Source: Toxonevra muliebris (Eukaryota > Arthropoda > Insecta > Diptera > Pallopteridae). Taken from it: DNA of 64,000 nt. Both the position numbers and the translations under genes were made by a program. Within the stretch, counting starts at the first letter, position 1. Every line of letters starts with the position of its first letter. The DNA lies in the NCBI GenBank assembly GCA_963691655.1, contig OY829329.1, positions 9,748,708 through 9,812,707 on the forward strand, in the 5' to 3' direction. Positions 1-10,583 of this stretch are shown piece by piece. The notes below the pieces were generated by a model. It searched no databases. It was not told the DNA's origin and worked only from the letters and a program-made list of their open reading frames with translations.

Positions 1-129
1 TCTGGTTACAAAGGCACGTCATTCGTATGCTCGTGAGCATTGGTGAGTTACTAAAGCAATCCATATCAAGCAAAAGAGAGAGAGAGAGGCACTCCACATG
101 TTGGGTTTGTTTTAACAGCTACAATTTTT

Positions 130-282
130 AAGGCGAATTAACCGACAGAGTGGCGCTCTCTCTTTTCTTTTCTTTTTTATATGAAATTTGTTCGCTCTCA
201 ATTTAAGAAAGCGAAAAACTTCATATAAAAATAAAAAAGAAAAGAGAGTAGTGCCGCACTCTGGTTGGTTAATTCGCCTTAA
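130..282. mobile_element. GGCGAATT-family MITE, copy 1
   Basis: A short inverted-repeat element. It starts TTAAGGCGAATTAACC and ends GGTTAATTCGCCTTAA, so the ends are reverse complements. A second, internal palindrome sits in the middle: TATATGAA(A/G)TTT, then CTCTC, then AATTTAAGA, then an inverted copy ending ACTTCATATA. It has no coding capacity. The TTAA at both outer ends could be a TTAA or TA target duplication; the copies in this window do not settle which. At least four more dispersed copies and a tandem array of the same family are present. Confidence 0.8.
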
Positions 283-540
283 GAGTTATCTACAGTTGAT
301 ATCCAAAATTCGAATAAGCTTTACTCTGGCTTGCATATAGTATTGTCTGTCTCGGGGCATTAAATGCATTTGTGTATCTGCGAGTACTTTATTTTAACCC
401 AATCTCCTCGTTATTGTTAATCTTTTGTTCTTTTCAAGGGATTATTCAGTCCTACATTCTAACAAGAATCTATAAATTAGACAACCTCTTCCTCCTCTCC
501 CTTTCTTCTTTCTAGATTCTCTGGATCCACTAGTGATTCC

Positions 541-650
541 CCTCATGTTCTTTTCTCACATATTTCTTCTTCCATATTCCTTGCTCTCATACTCCTTTCC
601 CTACATATTCCTTCTCTTCATATTTCTTCTCCCCATATTCTTTTCTAGCT
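541..650. repeat. Degenerate pyrimidine-rich tandem repeat
   Basis: About five or six diverged units of roughly 20 bp built on CATATT(C/T)CTTCTC, almost purely pyrimidine apart from the CATA core. Confidence 0.5.
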
Positions 651-1145
651 TGGGTTTGTCTATAACAAATAGACCGATTCATTTATATTCAAATAAAGAT
701 TAAGTGAATTTATTTTCTAAATATTTAAATGTTTTTGCAACCTCAATTATTTTCGAATAGGAAACTTTAATTTTCCTTACCTTTGAATAGGCAAAACTTC
801 TTCATCATTAATTTAAATTTACGTATATTCATAGCAATAACTTCACTTCAAAATTTTAACACAAAAATTTCAACAACTCATAAAATTATAACTACAAAAA
901 AAAAAAAAACCCCCGACTTCCTGGTTAGTATGCCCAACTAAATATTCAACAATATTGCCTACTCACACAAGAATTTACCACATGCTCACAAAAAAAAATT
1001 AAATTTTTTTTTTTCAAAGTGAACCACAAATTTAGCTATTTTGAGGGGGGTGAAGGTTCGGGAATTTGAGCACATATGCATACATGTTACGGTTTTGTCG
1101 GTTAGTTTGGTTATGTTTTGGTGTTTGTTTGCATATATGGGTGCA

Positions 1146-1167
1146 TGTGTGTGTGTGTGTGTGTGTG
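1146..1167. repeat. (GT)n microsatellite
   Basis: Eleven uninterrupted GT dinucleotides followed by a short GA run. Confidence 0.9.
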
Positions 1168-2108
1168 AGAGAGAGTGTTTTGAACATGCCAAACAACAAT
1201 TTCTGCATGGTCATCAGTGATTTGCAACTTTGCTGGTAGTAGTTTTATTCGCTACTAAAAACTTAAGTTACCCATAGCACAAAACAAAAGTGGAAGGTGT
1301 AACGCGATTTGATGTGTCCGTTATTTCCCCACTCTCTTTTTTTCTCTCTCTCTTTCTCTCTGAGTACTATAACTACACGTGTTGACAGTAGTCGCCGTTG
1401 CTATTACCAGTCAGTGTTGCCAACCATGCTCATGTAATGTGCATATACACCCACACACACACATATGCATACATACATACATGCATACATGCATCCACAC
1501 ACTTACACTCACTTGCACACAATGTGTCATATATCACTCAAGCACATTTTGTCAGCTGACAACAAAAATTTTTAAGTAAGACAAATTATTTTGTCACCCA
1601 AAAAAAAAAAATATAAAAAAAAAAATTAAATAAAGAAAGCAAAAAGTGAGTGGAAGCAACATTGACGACGTTGACGACAACATGCCAGTAAAACTTGAAT
1701 ATATGTAGTTAACAGCTAGCGGGGCAGAAAACCGAAATACAAACCGAGAGACAGAAAAACAGACAGACAGGTAGAAATACATGTGTGTGTTTGTGACGAC
1801 CAACATTTTTTTTTTTTTTTTTGCGCTTCTCAGGTTAATTTTAATAAATATTTTTGCGCTGCTGTTCGGACATGAAGTGTTGAAAATGTAAAGTTCTACG
1901 AAAAAAAAAAAAAAAAAAAATACACGAATGCTGCAAAAATTACTACAACTACTAAAAAAATAAAAATTAATATTTTTTCTGTAGAAAAAAAAAAAAAGAA
2001 AAAAGTGCATTAATATATTGAAATAAACTTCTTTTTGTATGCTAAATAACTTTAAGTAAATACAATTTACGCGTAAAAGGATAATTTCAAAAGTAAAAGT
2101 ACAAATTT

Positions 2109-2134
<26 letters not shown>
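2109..2134. repeat. (GTA)n microsatellite
   Basis: About eight GTA trinucleotides. On the other strand they read as a poly-Leu run in a spurious frame. Confidence 0.9.
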
Positions 2135-2139
<5 letters not shown>

Positions 2140-2304
2140 TAATAGTGGTGTAACTGTGTTGGTAGCATATGCAAATACAAAACACCCGAGTTTGTATAAA
2201 ATAGTTAACCTCATTCACTGCACAAATTACAGCTTCACAGCTTTTATAGGCGCATATTCATGTGCATACATATGCTTGAATATTTTTGTATTTGTGTATA
2301 TATA

Positions 2305-2323
2305 TGTGTGTGTGTGTGTGTGT
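2305..2323. repeat. (TG)n microsatellite
   Basis: Nine or so TG dinucleotides preceded by an AT run. Confidence 0.85.
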
Positions 2324-2919
2324 AAAAAGTAAAATTTTACTTTTGTATATTCACACACAAAAATAAAAAAAAAAATAAAAATAAAATAAAGACCCAAACG
2401 TAAAAAACATAAATTGCAGAAAAAGAAAAAGCAGCGCGGTTGTGTTTGCTTTCCATTTCGTTGCATATTTTGTGGCGCAATGCAGCATAAGTTCATCACT
2501 TTTAATTTAACGATTTCACGCATTTGAATGAGCGCGCTCAGCAAAAAAAAAAAATAAAAAAAAACCTACCTACATACGTATGTTTTTAAAAGCAGTTTAT
2601 TTCACTACTACTCTGGTTGTTTTTCTTCTTTTTTTTTTAATAAAGCGTAGGTATGTGTGTGAATGTATGTAGAGCGAGAAAAAACGAGAGAACTTGACTT
2701 AATTTTTGCGCCTAAATGTATGCTCTATATATATATATATGTATATGTGTGTTTGTGTGCTCTTCTCTTTGTTGTTGTTTGTTTGTTCATGTGCATGTGT
2801 AGCTTCTTTGCTTTTGCTCTTTATACAATGCGAGTAAATAAATAAATTAATTAATTTACTTCTTTATTGTTTCAGTTTTTGTGTGTGCTTGTTATTGTTG
2901 TTTTCATTTTTTTTTTTTT

Positions 2920-3162
2920 ATAAAATTGTATAATTGTTTATTGAACAGCATATAATATGCAAAAGTACACAGGGATTGATTGAATAGTGAAAACAGAAGA
3001 GAAATATTTATTTGTATAGAAACAGAAACGATATTTACTAATTATAATTTCAACTGAGAAATAAGTTTTCAATATAACTAGGAATGGATAATGTGGATTC
3101 ATTGAAATTTAAGTTTTCTCAACTTAAGGGCAATAGAAAATAAAGTAAAGTTTGTGACCGCC
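2920..3162 (-). other. Possible 3' untranslated region with two AATAAA signals
   Basis: Lies directly downstream, on the minus strand, of the stop codon of the candidate terminal exon at 3163-3262. Minus-strand AATAAA hexamers are at 3012-3007 and 2942-2937; the second is followed within about 20 bases by an A-run. In DNA this AT-rich such hexamers are common by chance, so this entry stands or falls with the candidate exon. Confidence 0.25.
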
Positions 3163-3262
3163 TCATAAACGAATGAAACCGTATACGATTTTTACGCTCC
3201 TTTGCCTCAAGTCGGTACACAGCTTCCTCATGGTTTCTTTAGGATAATGATCTGGCACACAT
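3163..3262 (-). CDS. Candidate terminal coding exon of unrecognised protein
   Basis: A minus-strand acceptor (TTTGCTTGTTTTCAG, ending at 3263) is followed by 32 open codons and a TGA at 3165-3163. The peptide begins CVPDHYPKETMRKLCTDL and has balanced, non-repetitive composition, unlike the low-complexity frames nearby. To be read, it needs two bases carried in from the previous exon. The strong donor of the exon at 5183-6023 leaves none, so a direct join does not work. A weaker donor 68 bases further on (GTAAGT at 5114-5109) would leave two, or a small exon may lie between. The same acceptor also leads to short frames in the other phases. It could be the gene's last exon, part of another gene, or chance. 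Confidence 0.35.
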
Positions 3263-3351
3263 CTGAAAACAAGCAAATGGGTACCACTTTGTATTTAATC
3301 AAAGGTTGTGCGTTGGATTTGGAAATCATCACATAAAAATATTCATTTGAA

Positions 3352-3504
3352 GCTTTAAAGGCGAATTCACCGACCAAGTTCCGTTATCTCTTCTTTTTTT
3401 TTATATATGAAGTTCTTCGCTCTCTTAAACTGAGAACGTAAAAATTTCATATAAAGAAAACCAAAAAAAGAGACTGCGGAATTCGATCAGTGAATTCGCC
3501 TTTA
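3352..3504. mobile_element. GGCGAATT-family MITE, copy 2 (head of array)
   Basis: Full-length copy with ends TTTAAAGGCGAATTCACC and GTGAATTCGCCTTTAAA and the internal palindrome around TATATGAAGTTCTT. It is followed without a gap by a tandem series of partial copies. Confidence 0.8.
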
Positions 3505-4241
3505 AAGTGGCGGATGAATATTTTGCCGCTCTCTTAAATTGAGAACGTAAAAACTTCATATAAAAAAAATCAAATTGAGAACGTAAAAACTTCATATAAA
3601 AACAAAAAAAAAAACAAAAAGAGAGTGCGGAATTTGGTTACTGAATTCGCCTTTAAAATTGCAGATGAATATTTTGCCACTCTCTTAAATTGAGAAAGTA
3701 AAAACTTCATATAAAAAAATCAAATTGAGAAAGTAAAAACTTAATTTAAAAAAAAAAGAGACTGCGGAATTTGGTCAGTGAATTCGCCTTTAAAATTGCA
3801 GATGAATATTTTCCGCTCTCTTAAATTGAGAAAGTAAAAACTTCATATAAAAAAAAAACACAAAAAGAGACTGCGGAATTTGGTCAGTGAATTCGCCTTC
3901 AAAGTTGCAGACGAATATTTTGCCGCTCTCTTAAATTGAGAGCGTAAAAACTTCATATAAAAAAAATCAAATTGAGAACGTAAAAGCTTCATATAAAAAA
4001 AAAACAAACAGAGCCTGCGGAAATCGGTTAGTGAATTCGCCTTCAAAGTTGCAAACGAATATTTTGCAGCTCTCTTAAATTGAGAATGTAAAAACTTCAA
4101 ATAAAAAAAAAAACAAAAAGAGACTGCGGAATTTGGTTAGTGAATTCACCTTCAAAGTTGCCGCTCTCTTAAATTGAGAAGGTAAGAACTTCATATAAAA
4201 AAAACCAAAAGAGAGCGCTACTCTCAATCAGTGAATTCGCC
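3501..4241. repeat. Tandem array of six partial GGCGAATT-family MITE units
   Basis: Six head-to-tail units with ends at 3651, 3788, 3897, 4041, 4150 and 4241. Each starts TT(T/C)AAA(G/A)TTGC, runs through GCTCTCTTAAATTGAGA and ACTTCATATAAAA, and ends TGAATTC(G/A)CC. Unit length varies from about 91 to 151 bp because some units repeat the internal AAATTGAGAACGTAAAAACTT block twice. Every unit lacks the left half of the parent element, so the array grew by tandem duplication of the right half and not by independent insertion. Confidence 0.8.
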
Positions 4242-4781
4242 TTAAACGAAATTCGGGAGAGAAAGCGCAGAGAAAGAATGAGAAGCAAAATAACGTGAGT
4301 TCGAAGATTTCTAAATCATTAGCAGATCCAAAATCCTCACTCTCCTTGAATTTTTATTCCAACAACAATTGACAGTTGTTATTGTTTTTGAATTTTCGTG
4401 GAATTGCTATATGGACTAGCCACAATTTATAAATGAGTTTTTCCATCGTCATAGCACAAAATACTCTGTCCTTTTTCGTTTCTATTTTTGAATGTTTTTA
4501 TTCTGAAAATACTTTTTCTTTTTTTTTAAATTTTTATATATTTATTTTCTGAACTTTTTTTTTTTTTTTTGTATATGGAATACTTTCAATAATGTTCGGA
4601 GCGAAAACTGATAGTTGATAGCATTCCAACTTCATTTGGAACGTATTTATCCCGAAATGAGAGAGTTACAGTTATTGCAAAAAATTCGCCGCAGATTGCT
4701 CTCAGAGAGTAATTTTGAGAGTAAATTAGTGATGTAAGCAAAAAAAAAACTCTTTCTCCTTTAAAGCAATTTACTATCTAA
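4242..4781. other. Spacer with decayed repeat pieces
   Basis: No gene seen. The stretch 4590-4660 (GAGCGAAAACTG, GCATTCCAACTTCATTTGGA) resembles the repeat also found near 52020-52100 and 54730-54850. The stretch 4675-4760 is a fragment of the adjacent GGCGGAG family (CTCTCAGAGAGTAATTTTGA shared). Confidence 0.5.
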
Positions 4782-4903
4782 GGCGGAGCTTATATCTGCA
4801 AGAGAATTGCCGCAAGTTGCTCTCAGAGAGTAATTTTGAGAGTAAATTGGTGATGTAAAATAGAAAGAAATGAAAGCATTTTTTTGCAGACCTAAACTCC
4901 GCC
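4782..4903. mobile_element. GGCGGAG-family MITE, copy 1
   Basis: Ends are GGCGGAGCTTATATCTGCA at left and GCAGACCTAAACTCCGCC at right, an imperfect inverted repeat. The interior has CTCTCAGAGAGTAATTTTGA. No coding capacity. It stops two bases before another MITE of an unrelated family. Confidence 0.7.
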
Positions 4904-4905
4904 TG

Positions 4906-5026
4906 ATGCCTGGTTTTCACTATGTCAAATTCAATCAAATTTGTCAGCATGTTGGCAAATTTCATATGGGAAATTCTCTATTTTTCTCTCTTTGATGGCA
5001 AATAAGACATAGTGAAAACCAAGCAT
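4906..5026. mobile_element. ATGCCTGGTTTTCAC-family MITE, copy 1
   Basis: 121 bp. The left end ATGCCTGGTTTTCACTATGT and right end ACATAGTGAAAACCAAGCAT are inverted repeats of about 20 bp. The interior carries TTGGCAAATTTCATATGG. Five further copies or fragments are in the window. Confidence 0.8.
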
Positions 5027-5182
5027 AGGGAATGAGATCGTTATAATGCTTTTTTGCGGTAACTAAGTTGAAATGAGCAATTCCCCTTTAATAACAATGG
5101 GCTGTTAAACTTACTTAAACTTACTAAATTTACTATAAAAGCAGCAACACTCTTTTTGCTTCACTTTACTCTTCAAACCTAC

Positions 5183-6023
5183 CTGAAATGCAGCCCAGAA
5201 TTTATATGATCCTTCAGTGATAACAAAATCATAGTAACCCTTCAATGGATCGCCTTTAATATAACGTGCCTGGCCGACATCGGTTTTCTTATCACCAGCA
5301 TCCCCACTATCGCTCGATTGACGTTTCTCACGTAAGCTATCAACTTCCTTTTTTAACGCAGCATCACCTTTTGAGCCTCGTAAACGTGGTTCAACTTTAG
5401 AATTTACAGAAGTTTCACTAGAAGTTGTTGTTGCAATTGCAGAATCGTCGGTTTTTGAGTTCGCAGTCGATGTTGCTGTTGTAGATGTTGTTAGTGTTGA
5501 TGTTTTTGTTGCCTTGGTTGTTCTAATTTTTGTAATCACTTTGGCGGGAGCATTAGTTGTACTATTGTTATTGTTATCAAATTTTGGAGGTTTTTTTGAA
5601 TTGATGCGTGACTGTTGTGGACGACGTTTCAATTGTTGTTTTTGTTGTTGCTGTTGTTGCTGCGTTTGTATTTGTTGTTTTTGTCGATGTTCTGCAATCG
5701 TATTCCACGCTGTTGAGAATGCTTGATAAATATCCCACATTGTTTTTAAATTTTTCAATGTTGAAATTAATGTATTTTCATTATTTTCAATTCGTGCGGG
5801 ATGTTTTTGTTTTAGTTGCTGTTGTTGTTGTTGTTGTTGGTTTTGCTGTTTCTCCCTATTTACCAACTCTGTGGTGAATTGTTGAGGGCGTTCATTTTCT
5901 GAATTCCGATGTGGTGGATAGTGTTGTTGTTCTTGTTGCTGCTGCTGCTGCGTTCGAATATTTGGTGGCATAGGATAATCATAATCGTTTATGTTATCCT
6001 CGTAGGCTGTATATGGTGGATCT
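5183..6023 (-). CDS. Unrecognised secreted/membrane Gln-rich protein, coding exon 2 (internal)
   Basis: Internal exon of the large minus-strand gene. The acceptor TTTTAAATATTACAG ends at 6024; the donor CAG|GTAGGT starts at 5182. The 841 nt are one base that completes an Arg codon with exon 1, then 280 open codons (residues 242-521). In order: an acidic/Tyr stretch (DPPYTAYEDN); Gln tracts at about 266-271, 300-310 and 362-368; a likely amphipathic helix at about 324-355 containing MWDIYQAFSTAWN; a Thr/Ser-rich linker at about 395-448; a charged segment (KKEVDSLREKRQ); and a final block GDPLKGYYDFVITEGSYKFW whose order and aromatic content suggest a conserved domain cut by the next intron. 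The Gln tracts come from CAA/CAG runs and are probably length-variable. The rest of the protein lies at lower coordinates, possibly outside the window. No family recognised. Confidence 0.85.
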
Positions 6024-6409
6024 CTGTAATATTTAAAATAAATAGGAAAGCATTAATGAACGAGTAATTGTTTTAAAAAAATGGTGGAATTTAAATTTAA
6101 AGAGGCGCTGTGTGTCTGATCTGAGATAAGCATAAATTCTAATACATATATTTTATATACCAACTGTGTGATACATTTTTTTTACATGAAGTTTGACTTC
6201 AGATTCTGAAAAAAAAGAAGAACAATTTTGCAAGGTTTTTTAAGAAAACAAAGACCGGGTTAAATGTCGAATGACGTCACCTCCTCCTCGTGTAAAAATA
6301 CAATGAAGAGAATGACATCAAAGAGAATCAGCATACTCTTTGACTTTCTTAGTTTTCTATTTTTTTTTTTTTTCTCTCCCACTTTTCCAATTCTTCGATT
6401 CTATCTCTT

Positions 6410-6530
6410 ATGCCTGGTTTTCACTATGTCAAATTCAATCAAATTTGCCAGCATGTAGGCAAATTTCATATAGGAAATTCTCTCTTTTTCTCTCTTTGAC
6501 GGCAAATATGACGTAGTGAAAACCGAACAT
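6410..6530. mobile_element. ATGCCTGGTTTTCAC-family MITE, copy 2
   Basis: 121 bp, nearly identical in layout to the copy at 4906. Left end ATGCCTGGTTTTCACTATG, right end GTAGTGAAAACCGAACAT. Confidence 0.8.
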
Positions 6531-6868
6531 AACAAGATCTAACTTTTGTTTGTACAAATTTCCTACTTATACTTTGTACAAACAAAAACAAATGTATAGA
6601 TGCAAAACAAAAAGAGAATACAAAAAGAAAAAGACAACAAAAAAATGTGTATAATTGTTCTTGGCTTTGGTATTTTAGCTGCTTTTACGAGTACGCACGA
6701 TAATTCTACGACGAGTACTCTCGCATCATTTTTTTTATGCGACTCCGCTTTCGCCTCTCCTCTTTTATGTAAAAACACAATCGGCTAAATAACATCAAAG
6801 AAAACTAAATTGCTCTCTGGTTTTTATGCTCTCATAATCTCTTCTTAAATAATACTCTCTCTTTTCAG

Positions 6869-7131
6869 ATATATATATATATCGATGGTCATACGTTGAC
6901 CCCTCGTAAGTACTTTTTCACCACTTTCGGAAGACAAGACAATAACGCAATAAATTTCTATAAACAATACAGTTTAAAATAAATTTAAAATAAAAAAAAA
7001 ATTATTCCAAAAATATTTTTTTCTTATTTAAAATGATTTAAAAACCGATTTTACATATTCTTTATGTACATTTATTGCCTTTTTTCGTCGTCTCTTCCAA
7101 AAGTGGTGAATAACTACATCGATATATATAT
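6869..7131. mobile_element. MITE with TATATATATCGATG ends
   Basis: Left end ATATATATATCGATG followed, after an extra 29-base stretch, by TTCACCACTTTCGGAAGA. The right end is the inverse: TCTTCCAAAAGTGGTGAA, six bases, CATCGATATATATAT. The interior is AT-rich and non-coding. The extra stretch on the left is an insertion or a loss on the right. Confidence 0.6.
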
Positions 7132-7207
7132 TTGTCACTCGCCATTCCTTTCCATCTCTCTCAAGATGGAAATTTTCTCTCTTTCGCTCAACTACGTCAT
7201 TCAACTA

Positions 7208-7351
7208 TTAAAGCGAATTAAACGAGCGAGTGCTACACTCTCTTTTAATTTTTTTCTATGCAGTTTTTACGCTCTCAGTTTAAGAGAGCAAAGAACTTCC
7301 TATAAAAAAACAAAAAAAGAGTGCGGCTCTCAGTTGGTGAATTCGCCTTAA
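7208..7351. mobile_element. GGCGAATT-family MITE, copy 3
   Basis: Left end TTAAAGCGAATTAAACGAG, right end TTGGTGAATTCGCCTTAA, with the internal CTCTCAGTTTAAGAGAG palindrome. The left terminus has lost one G of GGCG. Confidence 0.75.
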
Positions 7352-7794
7352 TTGTAATACGTAAAAAAAATACTCATTACTGCAATGTATAACGGTACAC
7401 ATTTTTTCTGCTAGGCAAGAAATCTTCTCTGAGATATGAATCTATTAGGATATTCACAAGGTAAACCAAAGTATGTCAAGAATATTGTTAAATTTAAATT
7501 TAATACCTTAATTCGTATGAGTAACAAGTATGTATATGAAATGGTCCTGCAGTGCGTATGAGTGACAATAAACACACATTAAACACATTAAAATCACTTG
7601 CATTTTGAACAACAATATGTATATCTAACTTATACCTCATATGTGCATATTTATGTTCAAACCCTACAGCACAAACATTCTATTGGGTATACCAAATACC
7701 CAACTCCTTCCGTTCCACAAAAGCTAATTAAGCTGCTGAGTAATTTGCAAAATTCTGTTCAACTTTTTCACTCAATGCTTTCATCTTATTCTCG

Positions 7795-7824
7795 CACACA
7801 CACACACACACACTCACACACACA
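7795..7824. repeat. (CA)n microsatellite
   Basis: CA dinucleotides with one CT interruption. Confidence 0.9.
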
Positions 7825-8276
7825 TTTTATGTGAATATCAATGTATTTTCTCATGTCAAACTCAGCGTAAAATTATCATTATCCTTGAAGCAAGCATGCA
7901 AGCAAGAAAAAAAAAAGAAGCAAGCAACAACAGAGAGAAATGCAGCAACCAAAAGCAAAAGCGTATTCGCGCATAAGTGAGCGCATGCAAGCGTGTTGTA
8001 GCATTATAGACGAAAGTAAGAAAAAATCCTCACAATATAATATTCACATGTAGTAAGTGTGTTTGTGAGTGTGTGTGTGATTGTATTGTCAACGTCATAT
8101 GCGTTGTGCACATATAAGGCGGTAGCGGCTTTCATGTGGTATAACCAAAAGCTAGAAAGAGCAGAGCAGCACAACATATGCACAACAACGCCAACACTAT
8201 GAAGACTAAAACATTGACATTGACGAAATTCGTAGAATTTTGCTGCAACGTTGAGCACAAAGTTAACGTAATGTCG

Positions 8277-8295
8277 TGTGTGTGTGTGTGTGTGT
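8277..8295. repeat. (GT)n microsatellite
   Basis: About nine GT dinucleotides. Confidence 0.85.
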
Positions 8296-9476
8296 ATGCA
8301 TGTATATAACTTTGATATAGTTTTCCGTGGTAATAGCGCAAGCACAAATGCATATTCAAAAGTGCAAATGTGTGCGGTGCGTAGTGCATATGTGTGCATT
8401 GTGTGTGTGTGTAGATGCGCATGTAGATGAGTTGGCAGCTCTATGGTGGTTTTTGTGGTTACACACTGAGATGCTTCTTTACGTACCCTACTTAACTATG
8501 CACTTGTATTGCTTCTTTTAATGCGTTTTCATGCTGGCGCAAAATGATAATTTCGCAGCAATTTTCCCGCGCATTCTTTTGCGAAATCAATGAGGAAGAG
8601 GCGGCGACTCAGAGAAGCATAAACGTTCTAAATGGTGCAGTGTATCCTTTACTTCTTCCCTCTTGTGAGATGTGGTACTTATAGTGTTTGAAAGGTGTAA
8701 TATTTAATAATAGTTAAATGGCAGCAGTGGTGCATAACGTGGGCACTTGTTAGCTATGCTAACCATATTTGTTGTTGTTGTATTGGAAGATGAAAATTAT
8801 GCAATATGTAAATGCTACTATGAGTGAAACTTGAAATTAAGTTATTAAGTGAAAGATTTTGGAATATTGATTGCCTGCATGGAAGGAGGAGGATTTTTTT
8901 TTTTTTTTTTTTTTTTTGATTGACTGGTTTCAATATTGAACTGAACAGAAATATACATATGTGTTACTCTATAGAAGAGCAAGCCCCAGGCTCAATTGTA
9001 TTGTATTTGAGTTAATGAAAATCGAAAATTGCTGGTTAAATTATCCAAGAAATGAATATATTTGAATATATTTTGAGAAGAAGTGGGGCTCAATTAACCG
9101 GAAATTTTCGCACATAAAAAAAAAACTTGGTTCTCCTATTTTCTGTTTAATCCAAAAACTTAATTATTTCTGGTGTCGTTTGTTTAGAAATTGTCACTAT
9201 TCCCCTCCATTTCTTATCTCAACAGACATCAGACTGATTTTCGCCAGCAGCTGGATCATGCATTGATGATCAACATCAACATCATTCACATCATCTTTGA
9301 GCAAATTACCAAATACATATTCTCTCTTTTCCAGAGTTCACAAAAACTCGCTCTTGTGAAGGTATATTACGCTACCCTTATTCAGCTAAAGAGCGACTCA
9401 CTTTGTTTATTTCCTCATTTTATGCATAAAAAAAATTATGCGCGCTCTTTCGTTAAAGTGAGTGATTTTTTCTCTT

Positions 9477-9786
9477 TAAGGCACGTCACACATTTCAGCG
9501 AAAATGTAAAAAGAGAACCAACGAGTTTTTCATCTCCGAGTTGTAAACAACAAACAAATATGGAACAGTGCATACTTCAGAGAGAAATGTGTATTTTCGA
9601 CGAGAGCGTGCTCAACTAACTCGTTGATGCATTCGCAAGTCTCAACGAGTCCAACTAATACGTTCAAAGAAAACATCTCTGACATTTTCGCTCAAATGTA
9701 CAATTACGGCGAAATGTTTCAAAACATTTTACAACAATAAAAAAATTATTCCCATACATCTTCACTGAAATAGGTGTCGTGCCTTA
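9477..9786. mobile_element. GTTACACATTTCAGCG-family element, copy 1
   Basis: Left end TTAAGGCACGTCACACATTT then CAGCGAAAATG. Right end CTTCACTGAAATAGGTGTCG then TGCCTTA. The ends are imperfect inverted repeats. Inside it shares CCAACGAGTTTTTCATCTCC and GAGAGCGTGCTCA with the copies at 11666, 42323 and 46788. No coding capacity. Confidence 0.75.
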
Positions 9787-9959
9787 TATGTACATATCGC
9801 TCAGAGAATGCGCTCTCAGTTTCATGTACGTTTATTATTTCGATAACGGCACTACATATTTTTTACTCGCAACACCATCATTTTCTCTTTCGCTCTTTGT
9901 ATTACTCATTTATTTCTTCTCTATCCTTTTTCAATTTCATTTTCATTGGTTTTGACTTG

Positions 9960-10091
9960 TAAAGGCGAATTCACGGACCGATAGCTCTTTTATATGAAGT
10001 TTTTCACTCTCTTAAATTGAGAGCGTAAGAACTTCATATGAAAAAAAAAATTAAAAGAGAGTTAGGCACTCGGCCGATGAATTCGCCTTAA
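9960..10091. mobile_element. GGCGAATT-family MITE, copy 4
   Basis: Short copy with ends TAAAGGCGAATTCACGG and CGATGAATTCGCCTTAA and the internal palindrome TATATGAAGTTTTTCACTCT / AGAGCGTAAGAACTTCATAT. Confidence 0.8.
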
Positions 10092-10160
10092 CTGCTAACA
10101 CTTTTTGATGAAAGAAGTTTGTTGCTCTTTTATTAGTATATTTTTTTATACAATATCTTT

Positions 10161-10583
10161 ACATTAATTAGTGTAAACTACAATTTTATTCCAGAAGATC
10201 TAGAAGTGCTACACTAACATATTATATATCAATTTGAAGAGCTTGATATAGTAGGTTAGCCAAAAATTATCAGATTTAAAATCGGTTAAGCCAATTCCAA
10301 AATATTAGAGTCGAAAGTTTTTTAAAATTCGCTCATTGAACAAAGCATCGTTGCACAAATCATTGCTTAAGCGGGAGTAAATAATAAATAAGAGAGAGAG
10401 AGAGAAGACAGGAGTAACGGCATCTCTCAGAATTATCTAACGAATTATCTGCATACACAAATACCAAAACAAACACCAACGAGTAGTTTTGTTCTCTTTT
10501 GATATTTGTTTTTTCATAAAGAGATTTCTTGAGCAAAAAAAAAAAACAAAATAATAGCCTCAGTTACTGGGACCTTACCGACT
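10161..10583 (+). repeat. Dispersed ~420-bp repeat, copy 1
   Basis: Matches 38701-39106 in the same orientation over the whole length, from TTTATTCCAGAAGATC to GGGACCTTACCGACT. Shared stretches include CCAAAAATTATCAGATTTAA and AACGAATTATCTGCATACAC. The two copies differ by scattered substitutions and small indels. No coding capacity; element type unknown. Confidence 0.8.

Larger units (their letters stand above)
283..2906. other. Left flank without a supported gene
   Basis: AT-rich sequence with many poly(A)/poly(T) runs and microsatellites. The open frames here are low-complexity (poly-Phe, poly-Lys, His-Thr from CA repeats) and show no domain. A later exon of the minus-strand gene could lie here unseen, because a short exon without homology data cannot be picked out. 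Confidence 0.6.
7352..9476. other. Intronic sequence without a supported gene
   Basis: Low-complexity AT-rich DNA with CA/GT microsatellites at 7795-7824 and 8277-8295 and a T-run at 8894-8917. The frames here read His-Thr or Cys-Val repeats from the microsatellites. Confidence 0.6.

Noticed and set aside
1594..2214. 206-codon minus-strand frame
   Set aside because: Dominated by poly-Phe and poly-Leu from T-runs and the (GTA)n microsatellite; no domain.
3163..3262. Spaetzle-type secreted ligand assignment from the CVPDHYP motif
   Set aside because: A Cys followed by Tyr-Pro recalls a motif in that family's prodomain. No cystine knot is visible in the window, the exon phase is unresolved, and the resemblance is by eye only.
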